Shown in pieces: positions 1 to 11,304 of a stretch of 64,000 nucleotides of DNA. Made by a program: the position numbers and the translations under genes. Location of the stretch: contig CM064667.1 in the NCBI GenBank assembly GCA_032717465.1, forward strand, positions 2,532,105 through 2,596,104. Reading direction: 5' to 3'. Source of the stretch: Coenobita brevimanus (lineage: Eukaryota > Arthropoda > Malacostraca > Decapoda > Coenobitidae). The notes beneath the pieces were generated by a model, which ran no database searches, was not told the origin of the DNA, and saw nothing but the letters and a program-made list of their open reading frames with translations. Positions within the stretch are counted from its first letter, which is position 1; each line of letters opens with the position of its first letter.

Positions 1-2139
1 TATTTTTGCATCATCTGGAAACATATTCAGATAGCTCTCATTTCCAGTGTTACTGTTTATATCATTTATATACCCTAAAAACATGATTGGTGCCAGCACT
101 GAACCCTGTGGTACTCCACTAGTCACTTCTTTCCATGATGAGTAGTTTACTCTTAGTACTGTCCTCATTTCTCTTTTTTTGAGAAAGTCTTGCATCCAAC
201 AAAACAGTTTGCCTCGAATTCCTCCTTGATGGTACAGTTTCCATAAATGTCTTTGGTGTGGTACTGTGTCAAAAGCTTTCTTGAAATCTAAATAGATACT
301 GTCCACCCATCCTTCTCTTTCCTGTATTGTGTTTGTTACTCTGTCATAGTAGCTCAACAGATTAGTAACACATGATTTTCCTTTTCTGAAACCAAACTGT
401 CTTTCTGTTAGCATACTGTGTTCTTCTAGATGATTTACCCAAGCTTTTCTTATAAGTTTTTCTAATACCTTGCTTACAATACTGGTCAGTGATACTGGTC
501 GGTAGTTGAGTGGATTTTGTCTATTTCCTTTCTTGAATAAGGGGAGAATATTTGCTTTTTTTTTTTCTTTTTTTTTCCAAATATCAGGTAGTTTACATTG
601 ACTCAAGGATTTCTTGAAAATTAAAAATGATGGTTTACTTAACTCCTTTGCACATTCTCGTAATACCCAACCTGAAATTTCATCAGGACCACTTGCTTTT
701 CCTCTGTCTAATCTACTTAACTCCTCCTGTATTACTTTTTCTGCTATTTGTATATCTGGTAGTATGTGTGGACATGCGTGTTCCACATAGTCCCTCTCAA
801 AATTTTTTTCTTCTGTAAAAACTAATTGGAAATTCTTATTTAGTGCTTCACAAATATCTTTCTCTTGTGTATAAGTGATTCCCTCGTCCGTATTGGATTG
901 TATTATATCTTTTACTTTAGTTTTGCTTCTGATATAGTTGTAAAACAGCTTTGGTTGATCACTACTTTTATTTATTATATCCTCCTCAAACTGTTTTTGG
1001 GCTTCCCTCCTTATTCTTGTATAGTCGTTTCTTGCCTATTTGTAATTATTATACGCCCTTTCACTATTGTGTCTTCTGTATCTATTCCACAACAAATCTC
1101 TTCTTTCTTTTGATTTTTTACATTCTGTATTGAACCATTTCTGTATTTTCTTATCTGCTTCTTTGTGCTGTGGGATGTACGTCTGGACTCCTATTTCATA
1201 AAATTCACAGAATTTTTTATATAAAGCATTTAAATCTTGTCCTCTAAGCTCATTTTCCCAATCAACTTCAAAGAAATACTTCTTTAGGTGTTGATAATTT
1301 CCCTTTTTATAGTTTAGGCTCTTTTTGTAACTATCATTGCTGTTTACTATGTCATATGCTATCCTGAAGTTATAATTTAGTATTGCATGATCGCTTTTGC
1401 CGAGTGGAGGGTGATATATTAAACTGTCAATATCATTTTCTTGCCTTGTAAATATTAGATCTAGCACTGAAGGTACATCAAGTCCTCTTTTTCTGGTGGT
1501 TTCCCTCACATGTTGCGTTAAGAAAAACTCCTGCACGAGATCCAGGAGCTTTTGGTCCCAACAGCTTTCTTGGCTATTTATATCTAGAGTATTCCAATTT
1601 ATATTTGTATTGAAGTCCCCAGTTAGTATAATTCTTTCCGATTTCTTTTCCATTTTATGTAGTAACGATCTTAAACTTTGAATTGTACTCTTTGCCAGGT
1701 CCTCATATTCATCTCTTTCCCATGTGTTTGATCTGGGTGGCATGTAAAAATTGGCTACAATTACTTTCCCTTCAGATGTGTTGATCTCTACTGCAATCAG
1801 TTCTACTTGTGATGGTATATCTAGTTTAATTTCCTTGACTCTTAGATTATTCTTAGTTAATATTGTAATTCCTCCTCCTTTTTTTAAATATCTGTGTCTT
1901 CTCCATATATTGTATTCCTCTAAGTTTAGTATGTCATTGGATATCCTTGGTATTAATTTTCTTTCAGTTAGGCATATTATTTGTGGTTCATTTTCTCTGA
2001 CATAATCATTCATATCTAGTAATTTAGATACCATTCCATCCACATTTGAGTACATCAATTTTATCATCTTGTTTATATACTTGTCATGACATGGTTCTAC
2101 TACCTTCCTCCTTTTTCTTCCATCCTGTTTGTGTACCAC
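1..2139 (-). pseudogene. LINE-A ORF2: endonuclease plus reverse transcriptase, one premature stop, partial
   Basis: This protein would nick the target DNA and reverse-transcribe the element RNA. The start is the ATG at 2139, which overlaps the end of ORF1. The endonuclease lies in the first 367 codons: a YSNVDGM-type start with LTERKL (glutamate present), a GDFN motif (ILTGDFNTN) and SDHAIL. An in-frame TAG at 1036-1038 ends the open frame, but the same frame continues into RT motifs: SGPDEI, NYRPVSLTS, FGFRKGKS, YLDFKKAFDTVPH and SGVPQGSVLAP. At the window edge the catalytic box reads MFPDDAK, where this family normally has F/Y-A-D-D, so alanine is replaced by proline. The remaining RT thumb and C-terminus are outside the window. 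This assignment is firm; the clade name is less so. Confidence 0.85.
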
Positions 2140-3125
2140 TTTCGTACCTGCAATCCTATTACTTTGTAAAAAAATTTCTTCTTCTCTTCTGATCTACCCT
2201 CTTTTTTTGTTTTTGTTTCCTCCCTTTTCTCTTTCAGTAGTTCCAGTTCCTCTTGTGTTAGGCATCTTTTTATCCATACATTTTTAAACTCCTCTTTTTC
2301 CTTAAGATTCTTAGCATTTTTTAGTATCTCTTCCAAAGTGTTTACACTTTGGAAAGTCACCTTTAGAGGTCTTGTCTTGCTTTTCTCGTATTTCCCTAAC
2401 CTTTTGTGTTCCTCTATGTCTTTACTACAGATTTCCTGTGATACTTCTTTCAGTAAGCTCATTACATTTGCCATCTCCTTTTTGTCTCTTGTGATCTTGT
2501 TTTTAGCTTCTTCCTCTTCTATACCAGTGATTACTATTGATTTGTTTATCTCTACTGTATCTCTGACTAACTTTGGATTGTTTTGGATTATTCTTTTCAC
2601 CTCCTTTTTAATGCTTTTTTCCTCCACCCTTGTTTCTAAGTCTTTCTTTACTTTCACCATTTCAGCATACGTGGTTTCTACATCATTTTTTTAGCTTTGC
2701 ACAGCTTCATTCACTTGTGTTATCTTCTCCTCAATATCACTGCTCTGGTCAATAAGACTGCTAACTTGCCTAATTGTCTCTGTGTCATTTTTGAACTCTT
2801 CCATAACACTCTCGTGATTGACTACTGTACTTGCCATTTCACTCATTTTCTTCCTAAGTGTACTCAGTTCCACTGTTAGTTCACTGATGGTTGTGTCTTT
2901 CTTATTGGCCTCCCTTCCTAGTTTTTCTATTTCTTCCTTTTGCAAGTGCATTTGCTTCTTTATTTCATCAATTTAATTTTTGAAAGCCATTTCTAGTTTG
3001 TTTACACGTTCAACCAGTCTATTGTGAGTCTGTACTTCAACCAGTTCTTGGTAGAAATCATCATTTTGCTTTTTACCTTTATCCCTTTTCTTTTCCCAAT
3101 TTGTTTTACTGAAGTATGTATCCAT
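2100..3125 (-). pseudogene. LINE-A ORF1: coiled-coil RNA-binding-type protein, two premature stops
   Basis: The frame starts at the ATG at 3125-3123 and runs about 341 codons, with in-frame TAA codons at 2975-2973 and 2693-2691. The middle part is rich in E, K, Q, L and I in heptad-like spacing (segment 2951-2691), suggesting a coiled coil. The C-terminal part has IVITGIEEE, RLGKYEKSKTRPLKV and WIKRCLTQEE, typical of the nucleic-acid-binding half of LINE ORF1 proteins in invertebrates. It ends in the basic GGR just before ORF2. Family members package the element RNA. The broken frame makes this copy non-functional. The domain role is inferred from the LINE layout, not from a domain search. 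Confidence 0.7.
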
Positions 3126-3354
3126 TTTGCAATACTTAAAGTGCAAAGCATGTACTTACAATCTCCGTGTTGTTGTAGTCTAAACAAACCTCAGAGATGA
3201 CTCAGCGTATTCTTTCGTCTTGGTTCTATTTCCTGTATGAACAAGTCTTGTTAAAACTTATTATTTTTTTTCCTTTTAATAATGAACAATCATTTAGTCT
3301 AACCTGGTACTGAGCTTGACTCATACAAAGATACTATTTAGGTAATGCCACTGG

Positions 3355-4006
<652 letters not shown>

Positions 4007-4360
4007 GAAAAGGGTGAAGAATTATGTGATAAGCTGCCACAGGACAAAAGGCTGAGCCAAGTTAAGCTGCAACAACTGTATTATTTAAGTAGTGCCAAGT
4101 TTCACAATTATTAAAGCAGTATTTGACATGATAAATCATCGTCATCATCATTTAGACTCAACCCAAGGTGGGTAAGGTAGGGTTGAGAGAACCAGAGAAA
4201 AACTTGATAGAATGAGATACTAACCAAAGTTCACCCAGCTGAATGAGCCACACTCCCATTCACTGGCCATTCAAGGCCCTGGGATCCTGGCTCCACCTGA
4301 TATTTAAAAAATTTAAGTACAACATGATATAGCAGTTGCTGTTACAAATACTGAATGTAA
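4007..4360. other. No gene seen; weak old-repeat similarity
   Basis: No exon-like signal was found. 4020-4115 resembles 9262-9335 (shared GAGCCAAGTTAA / GGGCCAAGTTAA context), so it is probably an old interspersed repeat. 4137-4170 (ATCATCGTCATCATCAT followed by CCAAGGTGGG) looks like a minus-strand, decayed version of the GAT-tailed RTE 3' end seen at 9140-9175. Confidence 0.35.
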
Positions 4361-4370
4361 TGGTTCAGTG

Positions 4371-4998
4371 TTGTGTTGCAGTGCAGTGTGTGGTGGAGGG
4401 CAGGGCAGTATACCACACAACCAGTGTGTCTTGTGCAGTGTTGTGTTGCAGTGCAGTGTTTGGTGGAGGGCAGGGCAGTATACCACACAACCAGTGTGTC
4501 TTGTGCAGTGTTGTGTTGCAGTGCAGTGTTTGGTGGAGGGCAGGGCAGTATACCACACAACCAGTGTGTCTTGTGCAGTGTTGTGTTGCAGTGCAGTGTG
4601 TGGTGGAGGGCAGGGCAGTATACCACACAACCAGTGTGTCTTGTGCAGTGTTGTGTTGCAGTGCAGTGTGTGGTGGAGGGCAGGGCAGTATACCACACAA
4701 CCAGTGTGTCTTGTGCAGTGTTGTGTTGCAGTGCAGTGTTTGGTGGAGGGCAGGGCAGTATACCACACAACCAGTGTGTCTTGTGCAGTGTTGTGTTGCA
4801 GTGCAGTGTTTGGTGGAGGGCAGGGCAGTATACCACACAACCAGTGTGTCTTGTGCAGTGTTGTGTTGCAGTGCAGTGTGTGGTGGAGGGCAGGGCAGTA
4901 TACCACACAACCAGTGTGTCTTGTGCAGTGTTGTGTTGCAGTGCAGTGTGTGGTGGAGGGCAGGGCAGTATACCACACAACCAGTGTGTCGTGCAGTT
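4371..4998. repeat. 70-bp tandem array, nine copies, with higher-order pattern
   Basis: The unit starts TTGTGTTGCAGTGCAGTG and is repeated exactly every 70 bases from 4371 to about 4998. The copies I compared differ only at unit position 20 (G or T), in the order G T T G G T T G G, apart from the degraded end of the last copy. The unit contains no stop triplet in any frame of either strand, so long open frames appear on both strands; they are artefacts. The near-identity implies recent expansion. Confidence 0.95.
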
Positions 4999-5317
4999 TA
5001 AGACAGCATCGCCTCTTGTACCCTTGAGTGGTACAGCAGAATTCGTTCCATGGCCATGGAAAAATGTTGAATCATAGTCCTTGGTAATGCAGTATTATTG
5101 TGATAGAGCATCATATATTCCACTGGATAATTCTACAAATATCTAGACAAGTGTGTAAAATTAGAGTAGTTTCAACATCACAAAAGTACAGTTTGAATTT
5201 ACCAGATGTTTTTCCTTTTGTTTAATGAAAGAGTAGTCCTCTGGTGACCATTTCTGTTGAAAAACTATTTGGTATATAGTATATATCTCTTTCATGAGAA
5301 AATTATGAATTTCTTTA
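4999..5317. other. No gene seen
   Basis: AT-rich single-copy-looking DNA after the 70-bp array. No exon borders, RNA gene or repeat is recognisable. Confidence 0.4.
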
Positions 5318-5510
5318 TCGATCCATCATCCAATCCTGTGTTGCTCCATGAGGAGCGTGGGAGCCCAGGGCTAGGCAAGTTGGTCCTGACATTGAATATG
5401 AGAATGACCAACCTCACTCATCCCATAGTGGCATTACATGAGCAATAAACCCCAAACATCCCTTGGATATAAACCTACAGAGGTTCAATCCGATTGGAGC
5501 ATCTTGGTGA
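5318..5510 (-). mobile_element. tRNA-derived SINE (SINE-1 family), minus orientation
   Basis: Matches the family seen at 12110-12330 and in every unit of the right-hand array, read on the minus strand. The tail is a TGATGGATGG-type repeat (here 5318 onward in reverse) and the body ends near TTCAATCCGATTGGAGC at 5488-5505. The head with the pol III A box is missing or decayed here. Confidence 0.75.
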
Positions 5511-6221
5511 GTGTAATTATGATAAAGATGCATTCTTTTGGGACTGAAGAGGGATGTCTTCATGTGGTGGCATTGATAAAACCAGGTGGATCTGCTACCC
5601 AGGTATGCAAACATCCCTCAACTTCTTCCCTATCCCAGAGGATGGGCTCCGGGAGAAGGGCAGCTTTTACCTTCAGTCCGCTGAACCTCACATTCAGATG
5701 AGCCTGGGCTACAGCTGTAATGGTAATTTTCCTTCTTTTCCCTCTCTTTTTCATAGAGGTTATAGGAAAACACTCATTTGATTAGTATGTAAGGATCTAA
5801 CTACAAAACTTATATAGATAGTGTGTGTATTTATTGTATTCTTGCTATTTTCAAATGTTTTTATTCAACTTATGAGGGGTTAGATATAGCCCTCATTAAC
5901 TCTTCAGTACAATTAATCATCTTTAACATTAAAAAAATAAATAAAATGTAGTGGCAGCAAGAATAAGCTTATGTACTTTCCAGTTACCCTAACTTGGCTG
6001 AAAATTGCCATCTCTCCATCTTGAATGCTGATTTGTAGCACTAGCTTAACACTATAATATGATCCAAGTGACATAGAAGTGCCATGGGAAACTATACACT
6101 AGATGTATTCCTTCATTCTGCCATTGATCTGTGTGAAATAAGCTTCAGAAGGATAAAAATCTGTAGTGTTAAATCAAGTTTTTGCCAAACCTAAAGACTT
6201 GTTGGTGTTTCTGTGGCACAG
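5511..6221. other. Intergenic or intronic DNA with an old interspersed repeat
   Basis: 5548-5720 (GAGGGATGTCTTCATGTGG ... CTATCCCAGAGGATGGG) belongs to a dispersed repeat also seen, in either orientation, near 9690-9745, 11455-11560, 12975-13140 and 24115-24250. The rest is AT-rich with no gene. It ends in a pyrimidine-containing stretch and CACAG that serves as a possible splice acceptor for the next feature. Confidence 0.4.
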
Positions 6222-6323
6222 GTGCTGCAGATCCACCAGTGGAGTCAGCCTGGCATGGAGATGAAGCAGGAGGATGGTGTTGTGCTGAAGGAGGAGAACA
6301 ACACCTGCCCTCAGTGCTCTAAG
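6222..6323 (+). other. Exon-like segment, 34 codons, unknown protein
   Basis: It is bounded by CACAG on the left and AAG|GTAATG on the right, and is open in one frame for 34 codons, phase 0 at both ends. It reads VLQIHQWSQPGMEM..., then acidic residues, ending NNTCPQCSK with a CxxC pair. It lies upstream of, and on the same strand as, the APC1 remnants, so it could be an earlier exon of the same locus, but I do not recognise the residues. A second exon-like piece (VYFNPHSAW) follows at 7257-7283 after TTGCAG. Confidence 0.4.
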
Positions 6324-6660
6324 GTAATGCATTAGTGTCTGGTGTTGTACTGAAGGAGGAGAACAACACCTGCCCTCAGTGCTCTAAGGTAATGCATTAG
6401 TGCTCTGGTGTTGTACTGAAGGAGAACAACACCTGCCCTCAGTGCTCTAAGGTAATGCATTAGTGCTCTGGTGTTGTACTGAAGGAGGAGAACAACACCT
6501 GCCCTCAGTGCACTAAGGTAATGCATTAGTGCTCTGGTGTTGTACTGAATGAGGAGAACAACACCTGCCCTCAGTGCTCTAAGGTAATGCATTAGTGCTC
6601 TGGTGTTGTACTGAAGGAGAACAACACCTGCCCTCAGTGCTCTAAGGTAATGCATTAGTG
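6289..6660 (+). repeat. Six-copy 63-66-bp repeat of an exon end plus its splice donor
   Basis: The last about 37 bases of the exon-like segment plus about 28 bases downstream are repeated. GT donors in TCTAAG|GTAATG context (CACTAAG in one copy) lie at 6324, 6389, 6452, 6518, 6584 and 6647. Spacings are 65, 63, 66, 66 and 63. The 63-bp copies lack one GGA triplet. A TAG sits nine bases into each presumed intron, so reading through would stop at once. Confidence 0.9.
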
Positions 6661-8035
6661 CTCTCTTTTGTTACTAGCATCATCATCAAACTCCTGGCAG
6701 TCAAATTTAGTTTTGTACACAAGATGAGTGTGTGTAATTGTTCCAGCCCAGACTTTGACTCTGTAAATGTGGTTCAGTGTCCAGTGAGGGAGGGTTGTGC
6801 AGGGCAGGATAGTGTGCTTTTGATAGACCATTGCCATGGTAGCAGTGGCCAGGAGGGAGGGATGCTGATGCTACCAAAATACCAGCACCCAGCCCTCATC
6901 AAGGCACTTACATATAAGTAGTAAATAGTTTTGAGTAATACTGTACATGATCTATATCCAGTAAAACTTATCTTTTCTTATGCAGTGAATAACTAAATAT
7001 AATGGCTGGACAGGAGGGACGGTACAGAGCCACACTGGTTGAAGGGTCAGGGGCCTGTAATATAATGGTAGGATGGGAGGGACAGTACAGAGCCACTATG
7101 GCTGAAGAGTCAGGGGCCTGTAAGGTTAGCACTAAAGCCCAAGTTTGTCTCATCCTGGCCCGGTAGCGTTGTACCTCTGCTTATTCACAACCCACAAAGG
7201 TTGATGCACTGGACAGTACGGTACTGTAAATAGCTGGTGTGTGGCTCACTGTTGCAGGTTTACTTTAACCCCCATTCTGCTTGGGTAATGGTCACTTGAC
7301 AATACAGTACTGCACTGGACAGTACAGTACTGTAAATAGCTGGTGTGTGGCTCACTGTTGCAGGTTTACTTCAACCCCCATTCTGCTTGGGTGATGGTCA
7401 CTTGTAGTCAGATTGGAGGCCCAAGTTGACCAGTAACCAAGGAGACAACTTCCCTGCTTCATATCTAAGGCACACCTAAGGTGTGCGTGTGTACGTGCGT
7501 GTGTGTGTGTGTCTGTCTGTCTGTCTGTCTCCCCCCCCCCCCAGTAGACCTAATCCATGCTGTCTGTATTTCACATTGCTCACTGTGCACCAGGTCACTG
7601 TCTCACTCAACCTCAGGTACTTTTAGTGTTGGCAAAAGCTAGAGGGAGTTCTGGCCACTGATGCCATTGTTCCTCTTTCATCCACACTGGCTGAAGTCCA
7701 GGAATTTGAATAAGAATCTAGTTTATCTATCATCTACCCTAGTATTGTCAACTGCACTTCTTTTCCTTCCCCTGTATAGGAGTGATTTTCCTTCATTTTA
7801 AAACCAGGGCTGGGGAGTGCTCCATACTGTTGATTTTAGGAGCAATACAAGATTAGGTGATGGATGAAAAAGGCATACTGTATATCTTTAGAATACAAAG
7901 AGGTGAACAACACCGGCTTATATATCTGTAGAATATAAAAAGATTGAACAATAATAGCTGTAGTTTGATACACATTTGTGCAGCGTTAACTTGTGTGTGA
8001 CTGACGTTAACTTTACTGAATGAATTGTTTTTCAG
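6661..8035. other. Non-coding DNA with two short local duplications
   Basis: A 60-bp segment at 7001-7060 recurs at 7064-7123. A segment of about 93 bp at 7206-7298 recurs at 7312-7404, and each copy includes TTGCAG followed by GTTTACTT(T/C)AACCCCC, an acceptor-like site with a short open stretch. 7493-7542 is a GT/GTCT/C microsatellite. No gene is visible otherwise. Confidence 0.5.
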
Positions 8036-8039
8036 GACG

Positions 8040-8276
8040 GTGGCCATGTGGAGAGGATGGAGAGCAAGAGACTAATGAGGAGTGTGTATGAAAGTGAGAT
8101 GGAGGGGAGGAGGAGGGGGAGACCAAGGATGAGATGGAGGGTTGGAGTGGAGAGGTATATGAGAGAGGGGGGCATGAGCTGGGAGCAGGGCAACATGGAG
8201 GCATTTTGTTTGTGGCCACCCTTTATGGTATGAAGGCATCTGGCAATAGGTATGTAGATATATAGATAATGTCAGC
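8040..8276 (+). mobile_element. RTE-type LINE, 3' fragment with (TAGA)-like tail
   Basis: The plus strand reads the C-terminal end of an RTE-type ORF2: HVERMESKRLM, then basic RRRGRPRMRWRVGVERYMREG, ending at CLWPPFMV. A TATAGATA-like tail follows, as in the better copy at 50339-50736. The rest of the element is absent (5' truncated). It abuts the APC1 exon remnant that follows. Confidence 0.8.
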
Positions 8277-8391
8277 AATGAGGTAACAACCCTAGGTGCC
8301 ACCCTTGCCCTGGGTATGACATGCTTCAACACCAACAACACTGCCATCGCTGGCTGCATGACACCACCAGCAACACCATTATCTTCTTGAC
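8277..8391 (+). pseudogene. ANAPC1: APC1 remnant exon a, with frameshift
   Basis: The open frame gives NEVTTLGATLALGMTCFNTN, then NTAIAGCMTPPATP. This aligns with the APC1 segment that reads (P)GATLALAMIYLKTNN in human. Near 8383 one extra T shifts the frame: removing it would continue Y-L-L-D-Q up to the donor CAG|GTTTGT at 8392. Cysteines stand where the family has aromatic residues. The 5' edge has no clear acceptor because an RTE tail ends directly against it. Confidence 0.8.
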
Positions 8392-8809
8392 CAGGTTTGT
8401 TAGGGCTATCTGTCTGTCTGTCTGTCTACCTACATACATTTAGCTATCTATAATCAGATAACTTATCGTGATGGGGATGGCTGGTAACAGGATGCCTCCT
8501 TGTCACCCTTTCTTCTGCCATCAGAATGCTCTTCCTCCACCTAACACTAATTTCATACAACCACAATTAGTATTCAAGTTGTGAGAATGACCCACATCTG
8601 TCAGATGAAAATAAACATACTATGGTCAAATTGGCCATGTAATCTGGCCACACTTGGTCATCGTTTATGCTGAAAAAGAGTCAGGAATTTTCAGTAGAAG
8701 TGAATGCAGTACAGGTATAGGAGTGAAGAAGGCTGTCTGTTCTGCTGGACTCGCTTTTACTCTTACTTGGCCATAAACTGACATCGTGAATGTTCAATTG
8801 TAACAGTAG
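8392..8809. other. Intron of APC1 remnant, nothing recognised
   Basis: Includes a short (GTCT)n run at 8410-8427 and otherwise non-coding sequence without a recognisable repeat. Confidence 0.4.
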
Positions 8810-9175
8810 ATTAGGTCAAGGAGAAGGTGGAGGGATATGGTGGATGAGTGTGTGAGGAAGAGAGGTTTGGAAGTTGGTGAGGCTAGGGGACTGACAAGAG
8901 ATTGAGCTGGCTGGATGATTGTTGTGAGGAGAAGCGCATGATCAGGGATTTGGCACCCCATTTTAATGTGGCAGCGTCCGCATGGACTCAATCGGTTACG
9001 TTTATGTGAAGCTACAGAATGTGGTGAATGTTTTTGGCATATCCCATAGAGCCAGGATTCCAGGGGCTTGCATGGTGATTGAACGGAAGTGTGGTCCATT
9101 GGGCTGTCTGGACATTGCTACTCCTCACCCTGCCCTATGGTGGGAAAGGAGGTCCGGATGATGATGATGATGAAT
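8810..9175 (+). mobile_element. RTE-like LINE 3' fragment with (GAT)n tail
   Basis: Reads (in broken frames) the same C-terminal coding end and 3' UTR as the copies in the right-hand array: AGGAGAAGGTGGAGGGATAT, GTGGATGAGTGTGTGAGG, and the end GGGAAAGGAGGTCCGGATGATGATGATGATG. It is about as long as the array copies but more diverged, so it is an independent and older insertion. Confidence 0.85.
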
Positions 9176-9844
9176 AGATTAATGCCAGAAAAGGTGCTAG
9201 TCACAAAACACAAGAAACAATGTAGAGCAGTAACCTGGTCTTGCTCTGCTATTGACCTGCGAATTACGGCACAGAAGAACGAAGGTCTGGGCCAAGTTAA
9301 GGTGAAAAAGGTCTTGTGAATAACTAAGTCTCACAGGTGGAAGTCATACCAGTTTAATTTTCTGGGAACCAGAAGGACATGTAAACACTGGCTCATATTT
9401 TGTTCAGGCCACCAAATGTCCTTCATTAATAGGTGCAGCTAATGTACTGTTTGGTGGGATGATCCAGCCACATCACATTAGTTGATAGGTTGTCATGTTA
9501 ATTTTTTACATGCATTTACATTCCTGAAATAGACAAACCAGGAATGAATATTAATAGTAAATAGACAGATGTTTGTTTTTATTAAAGTATTACTGATTTA
9601 GTTTGTCGTTGCATCTTGTGTTTTGTTGTGGCCTGAGGTATTCTGAATGTGAATGCAGTGGAATGCTGGCCAAAATTATCCTCTTACAGTCCACCAATTT
9701 ACTTTCACGGGATAGGGAAGGAGTTGAGGAACTTTTGTTTAACCAGGCTGCTTGGTTATATCAATGTTATTGCTGCAGACATTTTGGTAATAAGTCATGT
9801 AAGCAAAGAACATTTTATATAATCTAAAAACAACTCTTTCACAG
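9176..9844. other. Intron DNA with old dispersed repeats
   Basis: 9262-9335 resembles 4020-4115. 9690-9745 is a piece of the dispersed repeat listed for 5548-5720. The end, TTTCACAG at 9837-9844, is a good splice acceptor for the next exon. Confidence 0.4.
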
Positions 9845-10000
9845 GTGTGTCCAGATTTCCTCCTGCTATGTACTGTTGCCCTTGGCTTAATCACATGGCA
9901 CAGTGTACTAGAGGCTCATGTCCCATTCTCCATCCTCACACATGTATGCCGCTGTGGCAACCAGTCCACCCCAGGCATAGACTGTGAATCCATGCATCAG
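9845..10000 (+). pseudogene. ANAPC1: APC1 remnant exon b, frame open
   Basis: 156 bases, 52 codons, phase 0 on both sides, with acceptor TTTCACAG and donor CAG|GTAGGG. It reads VCPDFLLLCTVALGLITWHS and ends STPGIDCESMHQ. In APC1 this region reads VKPEFLLLRTLARCLILW (human), directly after the exon a segment. Two arginines of the family appear as TGT (Cys), the change expected from CpG decay of CGT. No stop is present, so this exon alone would be translatable. Confidence 0.85.
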
Positions 10001-11179
10001 GTAGGGCACATATGGAGCTGGGGGCTTTACTTAAGTTACTGGGAAGTAGTGTTGTTGCACTGAGAGAAATATTTCCCTTGGTAATACCTAGATAGCTATA
10101 CAGTAAACCTTTGATATCTCCAAGTTAGCAGCCAAGACTGATTTAACTTGCAAGATTTACTGACCCAGTTGCATTACCTATGTGTTGTTCTATTGTTGCC
10201 TACTTCCAGCATGCTGCTGCATCAGTGCTCTGTTGTGTTAATGCATTTCAACCAGTGATAATTGACCAAAATGCACTTCAGCACCACCATACCACCTCCC
10301 TGAAAGGATCCCTGACTCAGGTCATGAAACTGAAACGTCCTTCCTTTCCAAAAAAATAATAATAAGAAGAAGAAAAAAAAAATTCAATGTAATGTTTGAT
10401 GAAGTCATACTTGTGCCTCTTACATAGATGTATCAGGTAAGGGACGAAAGTTATCCACTGCTGATCACCCAGCAAAGGACAGCCCTCAGAGATGCAGAGA
10501 TATTGAGGATTTTATTGTACTGTACAGTATAGTTTTGACAGTGTGTATTGTGATGGAATGGATGTTGTAATTGTACAGTACAGTACAGTGGTTTATATAT
10601 GTAGTGCTGTGCCACCCCAGTCTGTCCAGTTGAGTAGACCCATCAACCACAGGCAACTGCCCTCGCAGGGCATCCCATGCAGTGAGCCAGTGTTCTTACG
10701 TGGCAGTCAGGAGGTTTGGTTTCTGGATGGTCACTGAATTTACATCACCCAGTTAACAGGGGCACCATAATAGGCTCTACATCTCCCTGATTCTTGGTGT
10801 ATGGTTACCACCCAGCATTGTAAATGGTTCCCTGAGTAACAGGAAACCATCTGGCTTGTCACTCAGGAGAAAGCCATGTGAAGTGGAAGGAAGAGTAATA
10901 TATAGTGGTGGCAGGGATGAGAGAAATAGGAAGAGAGGGGGACAGACACAGAAAAAGATTGATACATTGGCAGCACTTCATCATGTGAGTGGATGATGGT
11001 CACCTCCACTTACTACCATGTTTAGTGTAATGTAACAAAATAGCAGCAGTGTTTACATGGTGCACAAAATGAACTATATTTAACATTATGTATCAGATGA
11101 AATGTGTGCAATGTTGGTTGAGTGTTTGTGTTTGGATGTAGGTATTTGTATATGATTTACCCTGTGGTTGCATTGACAA
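10001..11179. other. Intron of APC1 remnant
   Basis: AT-rich, with an A-rich run at 10353-10382 and no recognised element or gene. The expected acceptor at its end reads TTGACAA instead of an AG. Confidence 0.4.
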
Positions 11180-11304
11180 GCCCACCACAACATCCTGGCA
11201 GGGGCTGGTCTGGTGCTGGGCCTCAAGTTGGCTGGGTCCAGTAATAACCAGGCCTTTGATGTACTAGGCAAATACACCACTATGTTCACAATCTTTACTA
11301 ACAG
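11180..11304 (+). pseudogene. ANAPC1: APC1 remnant exon c, acceptor lost
   Basis: Reads AHHNILAGAGLVLGLKLAGS followed by NNQAF...YTTMFTIFTN, matching AHVYIIAGACLSLGFRFAGS of human APC1. The donor AACAG|GTAAAT is good, phase 2. With exon b ending in phase 0, the first codon should be GCC at 11180, but the two bases before it are AA rather than AG, so the 3' splice site appears mutated. The two bases it leaves (AG) combine with the first base of exon d to give a serine codon, so the original phases agree. Confidence 0.8.

Larger units (their letters stand above)
1..3250 (-). mobile_element. LINE-A, non-LTR retrotransposon, cut by the left window edge
   Basis: The minus strand reads, 5' to 3', a short leader, an ORF1 (3125 to 2100) and an ORF2 (2139 to beyond 1) overlapping by about 40 bases. 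ORF2 has an apurinic-type endonuclease followed by reverse transcriptase, the layout of jockey/CR1-like LINEs. The 3' end of the element, including the end of the RT and any tail, lies outside the window. Three in-frame stops are visible (two in ORF1, one in ORF2), so this copy is dead. The exact 5' border near 3190-3250 is a guess, placed where the coding signal stops and before the GT-rich repeat. Confidence 0.85.

Noticed and set aside
4313..5077. Open frames of 200 or more codons on both strands
   Set aside because: They all lie in the 70-bp array, whose unit has no stop triplet in any frame; no protein signal.
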